From positions 806,001 to 870,000 of the forward strand of contig QNQO01000222.1 in the NCBI GenBank assembly GCA_003290165.1: a stretch of 64,000 bases of DNA. The letters run 5' to 3'. The stretch comes from Berberis thunbergii. Lineage: Eukaryota > Streptophyta > Magnoliopsida > Ranunculales > Berberidaceae. Position numbers and translations under genes: made by a program. The notes under the pieces are model-generated. The model ran no database searches. It was not told where the DNA came from and saw only the letters and a list, made by a program, of their open reading frames with translations. Within the stretch, counting starts at the first letter, position 1; each line of letters starts with the position of its first letter. This document shows, in pieces, positions 1-11,678 of this stretch.

Positions 1-57
1 CCCGAGTAGCCGCAACAATTTTCTTCAAGTCCACACATTGCATTTTCAACACAAAAA

Positions 58-1142
58 TTAGGAAATGACATGAGAAAATACCTGCAATAGCGTTGCAAAC
101 CTCCTCTCCAAAAGAGCCATGTGATCACGACCAGCTTGATAAACCGAGCCAATTACCCCCGCGTAAGCAAGATGATTCATCCCATCTATTATTTGCTCAA
201 GACCATGGTCGATATGATCAAACGGGTCAAGCACAGACATCCAAGGCCTCTCCACCAATCGCCTGTACCATTGATTTACCAATCTACGTGCACCATCTAG
301 AACATCAAGATGGGTAAACCAACAGAGCACACCGTCAGACTTGATACGAATATCTTTTGGCCCAGGCTCAATCCAACTACTTCATGGATGGAGAACACGA
401 GGTTTCGGAAGCACCAAAGAACCACCTCCAACAGCGGGGAGAACAGATGGAATAACAGTAATGATGGAGAAACCACGTTTACTCTCCCGTCATGAAGCAT
501 CCGTGGTAAGGGAATGACCGACAATAGCGGCAGGAGTAGGAGAAACTTGTCGAATAGGAGAGAAAACTAGAAAACTCGGCTACTTCGTTGATATCAATAG
601 AAGGAAAGGGGGAATGATCCCTGAAACACTGACCGCCAGCAATATCTTTAGACTGCTTCATTGCCAACTAGAGCATTTTCTCATCAATGACTCGAGGTTC
701 GTCATTAGACAACTCAGCAGTATCTGAAACACCATGGGTAAACAAAGTTTTTCTCATCGGCATCTAATGGACGAGTAGTCTCCTTCTCGCTCTTTTTCAA
801 TACGAGCCTCAGCTCCTCATCGTCCTCAAGAGATTCACGATATCCCTTTGCAGCATCATCACGGGTAGGACCCGGAAGAGAAACAATATCTCGAAAATAA
901 CTTTAATGAGCCATAGACCGAGCAGAACTACGATTTAAAAGTCGTTTCTTCATCGGGACATGATCGGAATCTATAGGCAATTGCCTTGATGGTCTCATAT
1001 ACCTTGCAAGTTTTCTCTTTCGCGAAGCAGGAGCGGAAGTAACAACAGGAGCATCGAGATCCATAACATCTCGGACCGAACTCACTTCCCAATCAATGCT
1101 AACATCACTAACACCAGCACGTGCGGCACGAGCATCATGGAC
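58..1142 (-). pseudogene. Tat-A antisense accessory ORF, C-terminal fragments
   Basis: Broken coding sequence opposite to the element's own direction. Recognisable pieces are 330-58 (a stretch with an LVNQWYRRLVERPW-type segment and a helical tail), 667-479 and 1277-903. The last is rich in Arg and Lys (RKRKLARYM) and reads past the retroelement boundary. Read on the minus strand it continues the part at 10669-11340, so the Athila-like insertion split one ORF. Plant Tat elements such as Grande and Retand are known to carry such antisense ORFs; the function is not established. Several stops and frameshifts make it non-coding today. Confidence 0.55.
1138..1142. repeat. Target-site duplication TGGAC (left copy)
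   Basis: TGGAC lies directly left of the Athila-like element and again directly right of it at 10669-10673. A perfect 5-bp duplication is the expected footprint of Ty3/gypsy integration and fixes both ends of the element. Confidence 0.93.
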
Positions 1143-2368
1143 TGATAGGCGCAAAACTGCAAGTGCACAGTATCGTAGTTTTATAGTAAAGTGATAAGAA
1201 AGAGTATCGTCCTCAGGGATTGATAATTTAATAAGTATCGAACTAATATTAATCTTGATTTTATTTAGAAAAGTCACAAAGTTGCTTTTGAAATCTATAA
1301 TAACGAATCAAATGAAATAAATATAGATGTTTGATTAAAGAATCGGTAAGAAAATTCTAGGAAATCGATATTTCTAGTCCATCATTATGCTGTTATCATC
1401 TAATAAATAATCCTACAAGTTTGTTAGCAAAAACTCCCAATTTTTCCAATAGCCTCTTTCGATAGTCTATTGAAACTATTCTTAGAAATCATTTCACAAA
1501 AAAGTTTGCAATTTGATAAACTAGAATGCATTAAGATTGGTGATTCTCTACATAGGTTCTTATAAGTCTTTCGATCACTATAATTGCCTATGTTGAATTA
1601 TCCAAAGATCTATCTTATAATTCCCACTTTCAAAAGCAAATCTTAAGATCCAATTCATCTAATTAATGGCCAGTCAATTAGAAGCAATAAGCGAGGTATA
1701 CTTCGAACAAACAAAGTAGGAATTTATTTCAAACAAACATTACGAAAATAAGCACAATTTGAGACTAGAATACATCATTTCCCTATAATGAAATAACTTA
1801 GTTCATGCTGGAAATTAAACTTATAACAGAAAAGTTCAACATAAATTGAATTTGGGAGTAGAGAAAATCAAACTGAGGGATGTTGGTGCGGCTTGACTGA
1901 TTTGTAGCATCTAGATCTCCACTATCTCCTTCATTTTTTGTTCTCCACCCTTTCTTTTATCTGCCAAAGATCCAGAATTTCCAGCCCTTCTATCTTCTCT
2001 GATTTCTGTACCAAAAACTGAAAAACTACCAAGTTGAGGCAATAGCAACCACCCAATTTTGAATTTCCACTCCAAGAACAACCGTTCCATTCTTCTTTTA
2101 AGCAAAATCAGGGCTCCAAGTTGTTGTTTCTACTGCCACTAAAACTCTGTATTTTGAGTTAATGTGGGTTGTAATAATAGCCTTGATTAAAGTAGCTTCT
2201 TGAGCATGACAGGCTTGGCCAAGAAGATTGGGCTTTATTAATTTCATCAAATCTGAAATAAAATATGCATGACAAGCAATGAAGCCTAAACCCAACAAAA
2301 ACAATTAGAATTCGAGTGAATTCTAAAGGTAAAATGTGGTAAAAGTTAAGATAATATGTGACGCATCA
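1143..2368 (-). repeat. Athila-like element, 3' LTR
   Basis: Almost the same sequence as 9443-10668, with equal length and TGAT...ATCA ends. Since the element reads on the minus strand, this copy is the 3' LTR. It follows the polypurine tract at 2369-2383. Confidence 0.95.
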
Positions 2369-3934
2369 AACACCCCCAAACTTAAACATTGTTTGTCCTC
2401 AAACAAACTCCATAGAAAAGACTTGACACTTACCAAGCAATGATCTGAGTGAGATTTCATCAACCAATCATCTTACTCTTTGAATATAAAAGTTAGAATG
2501 AAAATAATTGAAACTGAACAATTTAATAAGCAAGAGTTAAGAGGTTACTTCATCTTAATTCTTAGACCTTGAGTGTGTGTGTGAAAGATAGTCATATAAA
2601 CTCCTAACCATCTGCAAATTCAGATAAAAGAAGAACAACTAAAACCACTAGAATTTTATCAAAACTTAAAACTCCATAAGTCCAATTTTCTGAAATCCTC
2701 TCCACTAATGTAGTAAAACACCAAAATCAGAGATCAAAAGGTTTTTAATTAGGCTGTAATGAGGCCATAAGGTGAAGGTTAAGAAGAAATGGATTATGGA
2801 AAGTAAAACAAATTGGAAAATACTTGGTGGAAATGAATCATTTGACCATTACAACTACTTCAAACTCAACTCATAAAATAAAAAAATAAAAAAAAAAACA
2901 ACCCCCAAACTTATTCACTTGGTTACATGTAGCTTTGATAAGCTATCTCCTTTTTCTTTTTTCTTTTTTTTTATTTTTTTTATTTTTAAGTAGTAAATTT
3001 CTCTTCTTTTATCCAATTTTTTTTTATTTATTTCTTCAAACCAACTTTCTCTTTAAATGAACACTTCTACCAACTTTCCTTTTAAATGAACACTTCCACC
3101 AAATTTTATTTATTTATTTAAAGGAACGGTAGATGTGGTAACAGAACAAACAAAAGCTTATGTAGAACACGGCTCAAAGAGGGTTGACTAGGAAAATAAT
3201 CATGCAATAATGGCATGATAACAAGGACTTTTTAATTTTTTTAGAAGCACAAAAATGCCTAGATCATTTCTCTAATGTTTGGTGTCAATTAGGATTTCGC
3301 CTCAAGGATTCGTCAAAAGGATTCTAGAGTAAAGCAAGATTGAAATTTAATGTTCTGGTTTATTCGACTTATTCTCTTCATAAGCAAAATGGAAGTTGAA
3401 AAATGACTGTGCGCATTTATGTTCAAGGACAAAGATTTAAGTTAAAGTAAACACAAAACTTAGCTCACCAAAAAGTAAAATTGTCAAGGATTTGCAGTCT
3501 AACTTTCAATTACAAATTTCAGACTCATAGCGAATTCATTCATACTCAAATATATGCTTGGTAAGAGAATCCAACAAACTCTTGATGAAATAATAAAATA
3601 ACCAGCAATCAAGCAAATCAAACAACATGGACGACAATAAGACACACAAGAACGACAGTAAGAGTTCACACCCCCAAACTTAAATTAAACAATGTCCTCA
3701 TGGCAAATTTAAGAGAAAAAAATTGAAAGGAACTCCTCTGGTTGGGTATGGATCAGCAGTAGTTTGCACTCCAACACTTTATTCTCGCTAAATATTCCTA
3801 AAAACAAAAGCAATTAGTTAAATTAACATGAGCAAATGAAATCAAGAAAAAAAATGAAAAAAAAATGAATGAAAGTTCATTGGGTTGCCTTTAATAGCGC
3901 TTGTTTTAAAGTCTACAGCCAGACTTTTGGATTT
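2369..3934 (-). other. Athila-like element, 3' non-coding spacer with three polypurine-like copies
   Basis: About 1.57 kb between the integrase stop and the 3' LTR. No ORF longer than about 60 codons is present, so an env-like gene, found in some Athila elements, is absent or eroded. On the minus strand a TAAGTTTGGGGGT-type tract occurs three times: next to the LTR (2369-2383), at 2900-2913 and at 3668-3681. The first and third also share flanking sequence around AATGTCCTCA / TTGTCCTCA. Only the LTR-adjacent copy is in the position of the functional plus-strand primer. Poly-A/T runs occur around 2878-3120. Confidence 0.7.
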
Positions 3935-4975
3935 TTATCCCATGGGGTCTCCAAGAGGAATAAGTTCAAAGTTCCTTTCCACTTGTTCTCCATAATAATG
4001 CTTCAATCTTTGACCATTAACTCTGAATGTATTCCCTGTTTTATACTTCAAATCAATAGCTCCAAAAGGAAAAACCTTGTCAATTATATAAGGGTCCGTC
4101 CATCTTGATCGCAACTTGCCCGGGAAGAGTTTGAGTCGCGAATTGAACAATAAAACTTGTTGTCCTGGTTTAAACTCACGCCTAAGAATCCGCTTGTCAT
4201 GCCACTTCTTTGTTTGTTCCTTGTAGATCTTTGCGTTTTCATAAGCATCATTTCTGAATTCATCCATCTCATTCAATTGTAGAATGCGCTGCTCCCCTGC
4301 TGTTTTAAAATCAAAATTAAGTTTTCTTGCTGCCCAATAAGCTCGGTGCTCCAACTCTACAGGAAGATGACATGCTTTGCCAAACACTAATCGGTAAGGA
4401 GACATTCCAATTGGCGTTTTAAAGGCTGTGCGGTATGCCTACAAAGAATCATCGAGTTTCGTTGCCCAATCTTTCCTGTTGGTGTTAACCGTCTTCTCAA
4501 GGATATTCTTGATTTCTCGATTTGAAATTTCAGCTTGACCATTAGTTTGAGGATGGTAGCCAAGTGATGTCTTGTGCCGCACACCATACTTAGCAAGAAG
4601 GTTTTCAAATAACTTGTTGCAAAAATGGGTTCCTTCATCACTAATGATAGCCCGGGGAGTGCCAAATCTTGTGAATATATTCTTTTGTAGAAACTGGAGC
4701 TTAACTTTTGCATCATTTGTTGTTGTAGCAATTGCTTCCACCCATTTTGATACATAATCCACTGCTAGCAAGATGTAGAAAAATCCAAATGAAGGGGGAT
4801 ATGGGCCCATGAAATCGATTCCCCACACATCAAAAATTTCAACTACCAATATGTTGTTCAATGGGAGCTCATGACGCCTTGAAATAGTTCCCATGAGTTG
4901 GCATCGGTCACAAGTCTTTACCAATGTATAGCTGTCACGAAAAATTGAAGGCCAATAGAAACCGCATTGAAGTAC
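3935..4975 (-). pseudogene. Athila-like integrase (broken)
   Basis: Integrase joins the cDNA to chromosomal DNA. The reading frame runs from the H2C2 zinc-finger end ([11 protein letters not shown]) through the catalytic core ([14 protein letters not shown], then ISDEGTHF, with [16 protein letters not shown] further on) to a C-terminal basic region ([23 protein letters not shown]). The core acidic residues are visible. Two breaks: the frame is entered by a 1-base deletion near 4975 relative to the upstream pol frame, and codon 4439-4441 is TAG where the family has Trp before [11 protein letters not shown]. Continues the polyprotein from the RT/RNase H part. Confidence 0.92.
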
Positions 4976-7593
4976 TTTGCAGCTGTTCGTGTTGCTCCAA
5001 AGTGTCCTCCATATGGTGATGAATGGCATTGATGGAGAATGGCTTGCATTTCTTCTTCCGGTACACATCTCCGAATGATTTGGTCGGAACATCTTTTGAA
5101 TAGCAATGGATCATCCCAAAGATAGAACTTTACGTCGTGAAGAAACTTTTTGCGTTGATGGTAAGTGAGGTCCGGTGGCAAGACTTTGCTGGCTAAGTAA
5201 TTTACAAAATCAGCATACCAAGGAAGCTTGATCTGACATGCAAACAGTTGATCATCAGGGAATGCTTCTTGCACAATTGAATCCGGCTTTACCTCTTCTT
5301 GCACTAGTCGAGAAAGATGATCAGCAACTACATTTTCACTTCCTTTCTTATCACGAATCTCCAAATCGAACTCTTGAAGAAGTAAGATCCAGCGAATTAA
5401 CCTAGGCTTGGCATCCTTTTTGTTAAACAAATAACGGATTGCTGCATGATCACTAAACACTATCCCCTTGGTACCATTGAGGTAGGGCCGAAATTTATCA
5501 CAAGCAAAGACCACGGCAAGCATCTCCTTTTCTGTGGTAGTATAATTTAACTGAGCTTCATTTAAAGTTTGACTTGCATAATAGATGGGTCTAAATAGCT
5601 TATCTCTCTTTTGACCCAACACAGCTCCAATGGCGAAATCACTTGCATCACACATGACTTCAAAAGCTTGACTCCAATCTGGTACGATCATGATTGGTGC
5701 AGAAACCAGGTTTTCATTGATCACGTTAAAGGCCTGCAAACAATCATTATCAAAGTTTAAATGAGAATTTTTTTCAAGAAGATTACATAAAGGTTTAGAA
5801 AGTTTAGAAAAATCTCTTATGAATCTTCTATAAAATCCTGCGTGACCCAAAAAGCTTCGGATTCCCTTCACATTCTTCGGAGGTGGTAGTTTTTCTATGG
5901 TTGCAATCTTAGCTCGATCAACTTCAATTTCTTTAGATGATACTCGATGACCAAACACGATTCCTTCTTGAACCATGAAGTGGCACTTCTCCCAGTTGAG
6001 GACTAGATTTGTCTTTTCACATGTTTGCAAAACAAGAGTTAAATTATGCAGACAATGGTCAAAAGATGTACCAAAAACTGAAAAGTCATCCATGAAAACT
6101 TCCATAATATTTTCCACCATGTCGGAAAAAATGGACATCATGCAACGTTGGAATGTAGTGGGAGCATTGCACAATCCAAATGGCATCCTCCAAAAAGCAA
6201 ATGTTCCGTAGGGGCATGTGAAGGTAGTTTTCTCTTGGTCTTCGGGAGTTATGGCAATTTGGTTATACCCCGAATATCCATCTAAGAAGCAATAGTAGGA
6301 ATACCCAGCCAATCGATCCAACATTTGATCGATGAAAGAAAGTGGGAAATGGTCCTTCCTTGTTGCTTTGTTCAGCTTGCGATAATCTATACACACACGC
6401 CAACCCGTGACTGTCCTTGTAGGAATAATTTCATTGTTGTTATTCTTCACCACCGTCATTCCACCCTTTTTTGGCACAACTTGTACTGGACTTACCCAAG
6501 AGCTGTCTGAAATTGCGTAGATGATTACGGCTTTATGGAGCTTCAAAATTTCAGTACTCACGACTTGCTTCATTGTTGGATTTAGTCTTCTTTGGTGCTC
6601 GATTGAAGGTGTATAAAATTCCTCCATTAGAATTTTGTGCATACAAATGGAAGGGTTTATACCTTTTATGTCGGATATAGTCCATCCCAATGCTGTTTTA
6701 TGTTCCCTTAACACACGCAACAGTTTTTTCTCTTCTTTAGGAGTGAGAGATGCAGCAATAATCACTGGAAATGTAGAATTTTCACCTAAGAATGTATAGC
6801 GAAGGTGCTCAGGTAATTGCTTCAACTCTGGAGGAGTGTAGGTTGTCGTTTGCGGCAGTTTTTCCTCTGTTATAACAGCTGATTTCTTTGCAGGAGATGC
6901 AGAATTTTTCTTGGGTTCAATCGGCTCAATCCTCCCTATTTCATTGCTAAGTGTTGTGTCATGCGGTAAGGCTTCCAATGCGAGTAAATAGTGGATAAAA
7001 TCCTTACTAACAGCAGGTAAATCTGATCTTCGAACAGCTGAGTTTATGAAATTACAGGCTTGAGATGAAGTGGTGATGCAGCGCTCTAGGTGATCAGCTG
7101 GTACACTTTCTAGGAAAGCTTCATTTACACATTGCTCAATCACTTCTACTCGAAAACAAGTGTTTGTATCTTTAAGGAATCTCATGGCCCGGTAGATGTT
7201 GAAAATAACTTCTTCCTTGTTCACTCTTAATGTTAATTCACCTTTATGAACATCAATTAAAGCTCTTACAGTAGCCAAAAATGGCCGGCCAAGAATTAGT
7301 AGAACTTCTTGTTCTTCTTCCATATCTAATACCACAAAATCAGCAGGAAAAATGAATTTGTCAACCTTTACCAAAACATCTTCTATGATTCCACGTGGAT
7401 ATTTGATGGATCGATCTGCTAGTTGTAATGAAATGGTTGTTTGTTTCATCTCTCCAAGTCCTAATTTCCTGCAAACAGAAAGAGACATAAGATTTATGCT
7501 AGCTCCAAGATCACATAAAACTTTATCAAAAACTGAATTTCCAATAGTGCATGGTAAAGTGAAACTCCCTGGATCTTTTAACTTTTGAGGCAG
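4976..7593 (-). pseudogene. Athila-like protease, reverse transcriptase and RNase H
   Basis: Long open frame (7488-4918 is 856 codons without a stop). Protease active site DLGASINLM lies just upstream of its first Met. RT follows: VPKKGG near the start, the palm motifs WRVCIDYRKLN, FLDGYSGYNQI, MPFGLCNAP and the catalytic FMDD box. RNase H then shows CDASDFAIGAVLG, the EKEMLAVVFACDKFR segment and SDHAAIRYL, and the tether ENVVADHLSRL leads to the integrase zinc finger ([11 protein letters not shown]). A 1-base loss near 4975 shifts the frame, so the C-terminal 19 residues of the long frame are not integrase. The upstream end is set by an in-frame TAG at 7594-7596. Confidence 0.95.
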
Positions 7594-9336
7594 CTATTTT
7601 TGAAGAATGACACTACATTCTTCGGTGAGCTTAACCGTTTCAAACTCCTCCAATCGTCTCTTTTTCGAAATGATGTCTTTCAAGAATTTGACATAATTTG
7701 GCATTTGTTCCAAAGCATCTGCAAAAGGAATATTTATGTGAATTTTCTTAAATATTTCCAAGAACTTAGAAAATTGCTTATCTAATTTTTGTTTTTGGAA
7801 ACGTTGAGGATATGGAATTGGAGTTAAGAGAGTAGGAGGATTGTCAGGAAATGAAATGGTTGGAGGCTTGTTAGCCTCTCTTGGCATCGCAGCCACAACT
7901 TCATCTTTATCTACTTCCTTATTTCCTTGGTCATTCTTAACAATTGTAGGAATGGATCTTGCTTCTTTTGATGCTGGCATTTCAATTTCTCTACCACTCC
8001 TAGGTGTGATGGCCTTGCATTGATCCTTTGGATTCACTTCTGTATTGCTGGGGAAAGTCCCTCTTTGTTGGGCATTGATGGTGGTAGCTAGTTGCCCAAT
8101 TTGAACTTCAAGATTCTTCATTGTGGCTCCCATGTTGCTATAATGAGTTTCAATGTTGTCCAACCGTATATCATGCTTCTTGAACCTGGCCTTTGTCTCC
8201 TCAACAAATGAAACCATGGCATCTTCAAGTGACATCTTTTTTCCACTTGTTTGATTATCAAATCCTGGAGGAGGTTGCATCACATTCTTTGTGTTTCCAT
8301 AAGAAAAATTCTCATGATTTCAAAGCCCTGGATGGTAGTAGTTTGGCATAGGATTCCCACGATAGTTGTAGTTTCGATTGTTGATGTATTGGACTTGCTC
8401 TTGATTAGCTTCATTTCCTGGACTTACCATACTTGCTGCTGCTGCAACTGATTCCACATTTGTCGGTATTCCTTAGGTTGTCAAAGTTGCAATTTGATGA
8501 GAAAAAGAAGCCACTTGGGATGAAAGGGCTGCTATAGGTTCCAACTCGTGAATTCCTGCAACTCTCTTAGCCGTAACTCTTTCAGTTGGCCATTGATAAT
8601 TGTTTGAGGCCATTTCTTCCAGAAGAAAGGTAGCACCTTCAGCTGTTTTTGACATCAAAGTTCCACCAGCTGCCGCATCTACTATGGTTCGAGTTTGTCC
8701 GTTTAACCCATTGTAAAACATTTGAACCTGTAACCAATCTGGTAATCCATGTTGAGGGCAGCACCGAATCAGGTCTTTAAACATTTCCCATGCTTCATAA
8801 AGTGATTCAAAGTCATTTTGGTTGAATTGACCGATGTCGCTCCTAAGTTGGGCAGTTTTGGCAGGTGGAAAGTATTTAGCAAGAAACTTTTCAGCCATCT
8901 CTTCCTAATTAGTTATACTTCCTAGTTGTAAAGATTGTAACCATCCTCTTGCCTTGTCCCTTAAAGAAAAAGGAAACAATCTCAGCCTAATGGTGTCTTC
9001 ACTAACACCATTGATCTTCACTGTGTCACAAATTTCCAAAAACATTGCCAAATGAATGTTGGGATCATCTAATGACGATCCACTGAATTGGCTTTGTTGA
9101 ACCATGTTGATCAAGGCCGGTTTAAGTACGAAGTTGTTGGCATTGATGGGTTGCCTCCTTACACCCGAATAATTGTCATTCACGACGGGCCTTACATAAT
9201 CCTTTAATGTGCGTGGTTGTGCATCTGCCATGGCTAGTACTTTGTCCTTTGTCTTCCTTAATATCCTAAAAGTTCTTTCGATCTCCGGATCAAAATGAAT
9301 ATTTTCAAGATGTCTAGCACGGTGCATCCAACGCAA
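7594..9336 (-). pseudogene. Athila-like gag (broken by in-frame stops)
   Basis: The capsid-like gag domain runs through FPFSLRDKARGWLQSL and then AEKFLAKYFPP to LLEEMASNNYQWPTERV. A linker follows with IGQLATTINAQQRGTFPSNT and a protease-proximal region. The whole stretch to the pol ORF stays in one frame but contains four stops. TAG at 8905-8907 sits where the family has Trp. The others are TAA at 8473-8475, TGA at 8320-8322 and TAG at 7594-7596. A single gag-pol polyprotein in one frame is therefore the ancestral design. The start ATG at 9336 is about 106 bases inside the 5' LTR. Upstream alternatives were not found. Confidence 0.9.
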
Positions 9337-9419
9337 AATATACTTGAAAAAAAAATCCTAAATTAAAATCAAGATTGAATAGTGTTGATATTGGCAAAAC
9401 ATAATGAAATTAATTCAGT

Positions 9420-9436
9420 CCTCGGCAATGGCGCCA
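9420..9436 (-). other. Primer binding site, tRNA-Asp type
   Basis: On the minus strand TGGCGCCATTGCCGAGG starts six bases inside the 5' LTR. It matches the complement of the 3' end of plant tRNA-Asp except for what look like two mismatches. The same primer is usual in Athila elements. Confidence 0.85.
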
Positions 9437-9442
9437 AAAACT

Positions 9443-10668
9443 TGATAGGTGCAAAACTGCAAGTGCACAGTATCGTAGTTTTATAGTAAAGTGATAAGAA
9501 AGAGTATCGTCCTCAGGGATTGATAATTTAACAAGTATCGAACTAATATTAATCTTGATTTTATTTAGAAAAGTCACAAAGTTGCTTTTGAAATCTATAA
9601 TAATGAATCAAATGAAATAATTATAGATGTTTGATTAAAGAATCGGTAAGAAAATTCTAGGAAATCGATATTTCTAGTCCATCATTATGCTATTATCATC
9701 TAATAAATAATCCTACAAGTTTGTTAGCAAAAACTCCTAATTTTTCCAATAGCCTCTTTCGATAGTCTATTGAAACTATTCTTAGAAATCATTTCACAAA
9801 AGAGTTTGCAATTTGATAAACTAGAATGCATTAAGATTGGTGATTCTCTACATAGGTTCTTATAAGTCTTTCGATCACTGTAATTGCCTATGTTGAATTA
9901 TCCAAAGGTCTATCTTATAATTCCCACTTTTGAAAGCAAATCATAAGATCCAATTCATCTAATTAATGGCCAGTCAATTAGAAGCAATAAGCGAGGCATA
10001 ATTCGAACAAACAAAGTAGGAATTTATTTCAAACAAACATTACGAAAATAAGCACAATTTGAGACTAGAATACATCATTTCCCTAGAATGAAATAACTTA
10101 GTTCATGCTGGAAATTAAACTTATAACAGAAAAGTTCAACATAAATTGAATTTGGGAGTAGAGAAAATCAAACTGAGGGATGTTGGTGCGGCTTGACTGA
10201 TTTGTAGCATCTAGATCTCCACTATCTCCTTCATTTCTTGTTCTCCACCCTTTCTTTTCTCTGCCAAAGATCCAGAATTTTCAGCCCTTCTATCTTCTTT
10301 GATTTCTATACCAAAAACTGTAAAACTACCAAGTTGAGGCAATAGCAACCACCCAATTTTGAATTTCCACTACAAGAACAACCGTTCGATTATTCTTTTA
10401 AACAAAATCAGGGCTCCAAGTTGTTGTTTCTGCTGCCACTAAAACTCTGTATTTTGAGTTAATGTGGGTTGTAATCATAGGCTTGATTAAAGTAGCTTCT
10501 TGAGCATGACAGGCTTGGCCAAGAAGATTGGGCTTTATTAATTTCAACAAATCTGAAATAAAATATACATGACAAGCAATGAGGCCTAAACCCAACAAAA
10601 ACAATTAGAATTCGAGTGAATTCTAGAGGTAAAATGTGGTAAAAGTTAAGATAATATGCGACGCATCA
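9443..10668 (-). repeat. Athila-like element, 5' LTR
   Basis: 1226 bp, TGAT...ATCA, paired with 1143-2368. Being upstream of gag on the minus strand it is the promoter-bearing copy. The LTRs share an unusual outer start (TGATAGGTGCAAAACTGCAA on the plus strand) also seen widely in plant Ty3 elements. Confidence 0.95.
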
Positions 10669-11340
10669 TGGACCTTAGCACGAGATTCAATTCAATAAAC
10701 AAAGCTCGTTCCACTTCACTCATAGTGTATAAACCACAACGCTCCAGTATACCATCAGAAAGAAATACCTCCACAGGAAAACAACGAAGCTTAGAGAATC
10801 GGTCACTGGTCTTCTGCTCCTCAGCGGATAAAAGAAGATCATTCCGCCTACTGGGAAGTAGCCAAAATTCACGAAAGCATAGAACCAAGATCGCGACCAG
10901 TCACAAATGTCATCACTAAGATTCTCGAAACAATCAGGGGAGTGAAGGAAACATATCTCCCTGTACACCAACAGACCGACCATCGAATGCAAAATCCTAA
11001 AGGTTAAGGAAATACTAGACAGGAAAGCCCTCGCGTAAAAAGAAACCATCACCTTTCAACCATTAGGGCCCATTTAGACATGAGAAATGCCCCAAAAATT
11101 CAGATACTCCCAGAAAAACTCCGAAACAGAGAATCAAAAGTCAGAAGAGAACATGCACGAGTATAATGCAATGTATTCGGCCTTCGGGTTATAAGGGCTA
11201 TCGCCCCGTACAGGTAGAACAATCTCAAGGTCATGCGAAAGATTATAACCGAAACAAAGAGTTTCCAAAGTCGACTGAGAAACTATGTTAGGAGAGTATT
11301 GAGCCTCACACAGGGCTAGCAATTTACGACTGAGAAGCTA
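10669..11340 (-). pseudogene. Tat-A antisense accessory ORF, N-terminal part
   Basis: The part of the Tat-A accessory ORF on the far side of the Athila insertion. 11322-11134 carries YNLSHDLEIVLP, a common opening of plant 'putative gypsy-type transposon' proteins. 10962 to about 10858 carries the conserved block I-C-x-L-x4-C-x5-D-D-x3-W-x4-F-x3-V-x3-Y-F, also present in Tat-B and Tat-D. Stops and frame changes interrupt it. Its frame runs into the Athila LTR at 10668, showing it was intact over this point before the insertion. I suspect a divergent Transposase_28-type domain (PF04195), but this needs a profile search. Confidence 0.65.
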
Positions 11341-11660
11341 TGTCACCAACAGACATCATTGAAGAACGTAGAAGCAATGAAGATGAAGAGAATAAAAGAG
11401 CAAACAAACCCTAAATTCAAAGGAAGCGTCGTCACATTTCCTTTTATAAAGCCAAGCAATAAATAGATGACTCATTGGATAGCGTACGAGATATGATGGC
11501 TACGAGAAAACAAACAAATTTGCGCGAAAGACGAGCGAGCAAGCAAATGATCGAGACACCAACTCGCAAAAAACAACTAACAACATTAAATACAAAGTAA
11601 TAATGAAATTTAAAAGCAAACTGTTTCCAAAGTTAGTGTCAGGTCAACATGCCCACTAAC

Positions 11661-11678
11661 TAAGGGGGGAATAGCTGG
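11661..11678 (+). other. Polypurine tract of Tat-A
   Basis: TAAGGGGGGAATAGCTGG directly precedes the LTR start TGATACATC. This is the classic plant Tat polypurine tract and sets the element's plus orientation. Confidence 0.85.

Larger units (their letters stand above)
1143..10668 (-). mobile_element. Complete Athila-like Ty3/gypsy LTR retrotransposon
   Basis: A 9526-bp element in minus orientation. It has two LTRs of exactly 1226 bp (1143-2368 and 9443-10668), both TGAT...ATCA, flanked by the 5-bp duplication TGGAC. A primer binding site for tRNA-Asp sits next to the 5' LTR and a G-rich polypurine tract next to the 3' LTR. Gag, protease, RT, RNase H and integrase follow in the Ty3/gypsy order. 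Gag and RT wording (for example FMDDFSVFG, and AEKFLAKYFPPAKTAQLR) is typical of the Athila lineage. I count about 33 differences between the LTRs (about 2.7%), so the insertion is fairly recent. The internal region has five in-frame stops and a 1-base deletion, so it cannot encode its own proteins. Confidence 0.95.

Noticed and set aside
4918..4974. Natural C-terminus of the long Athila pol frame
   Set aside because: The last 19 codons are out of frame with integrase; the same DNA in the next frame continues the family sequence, so a 1-base loss explains it.
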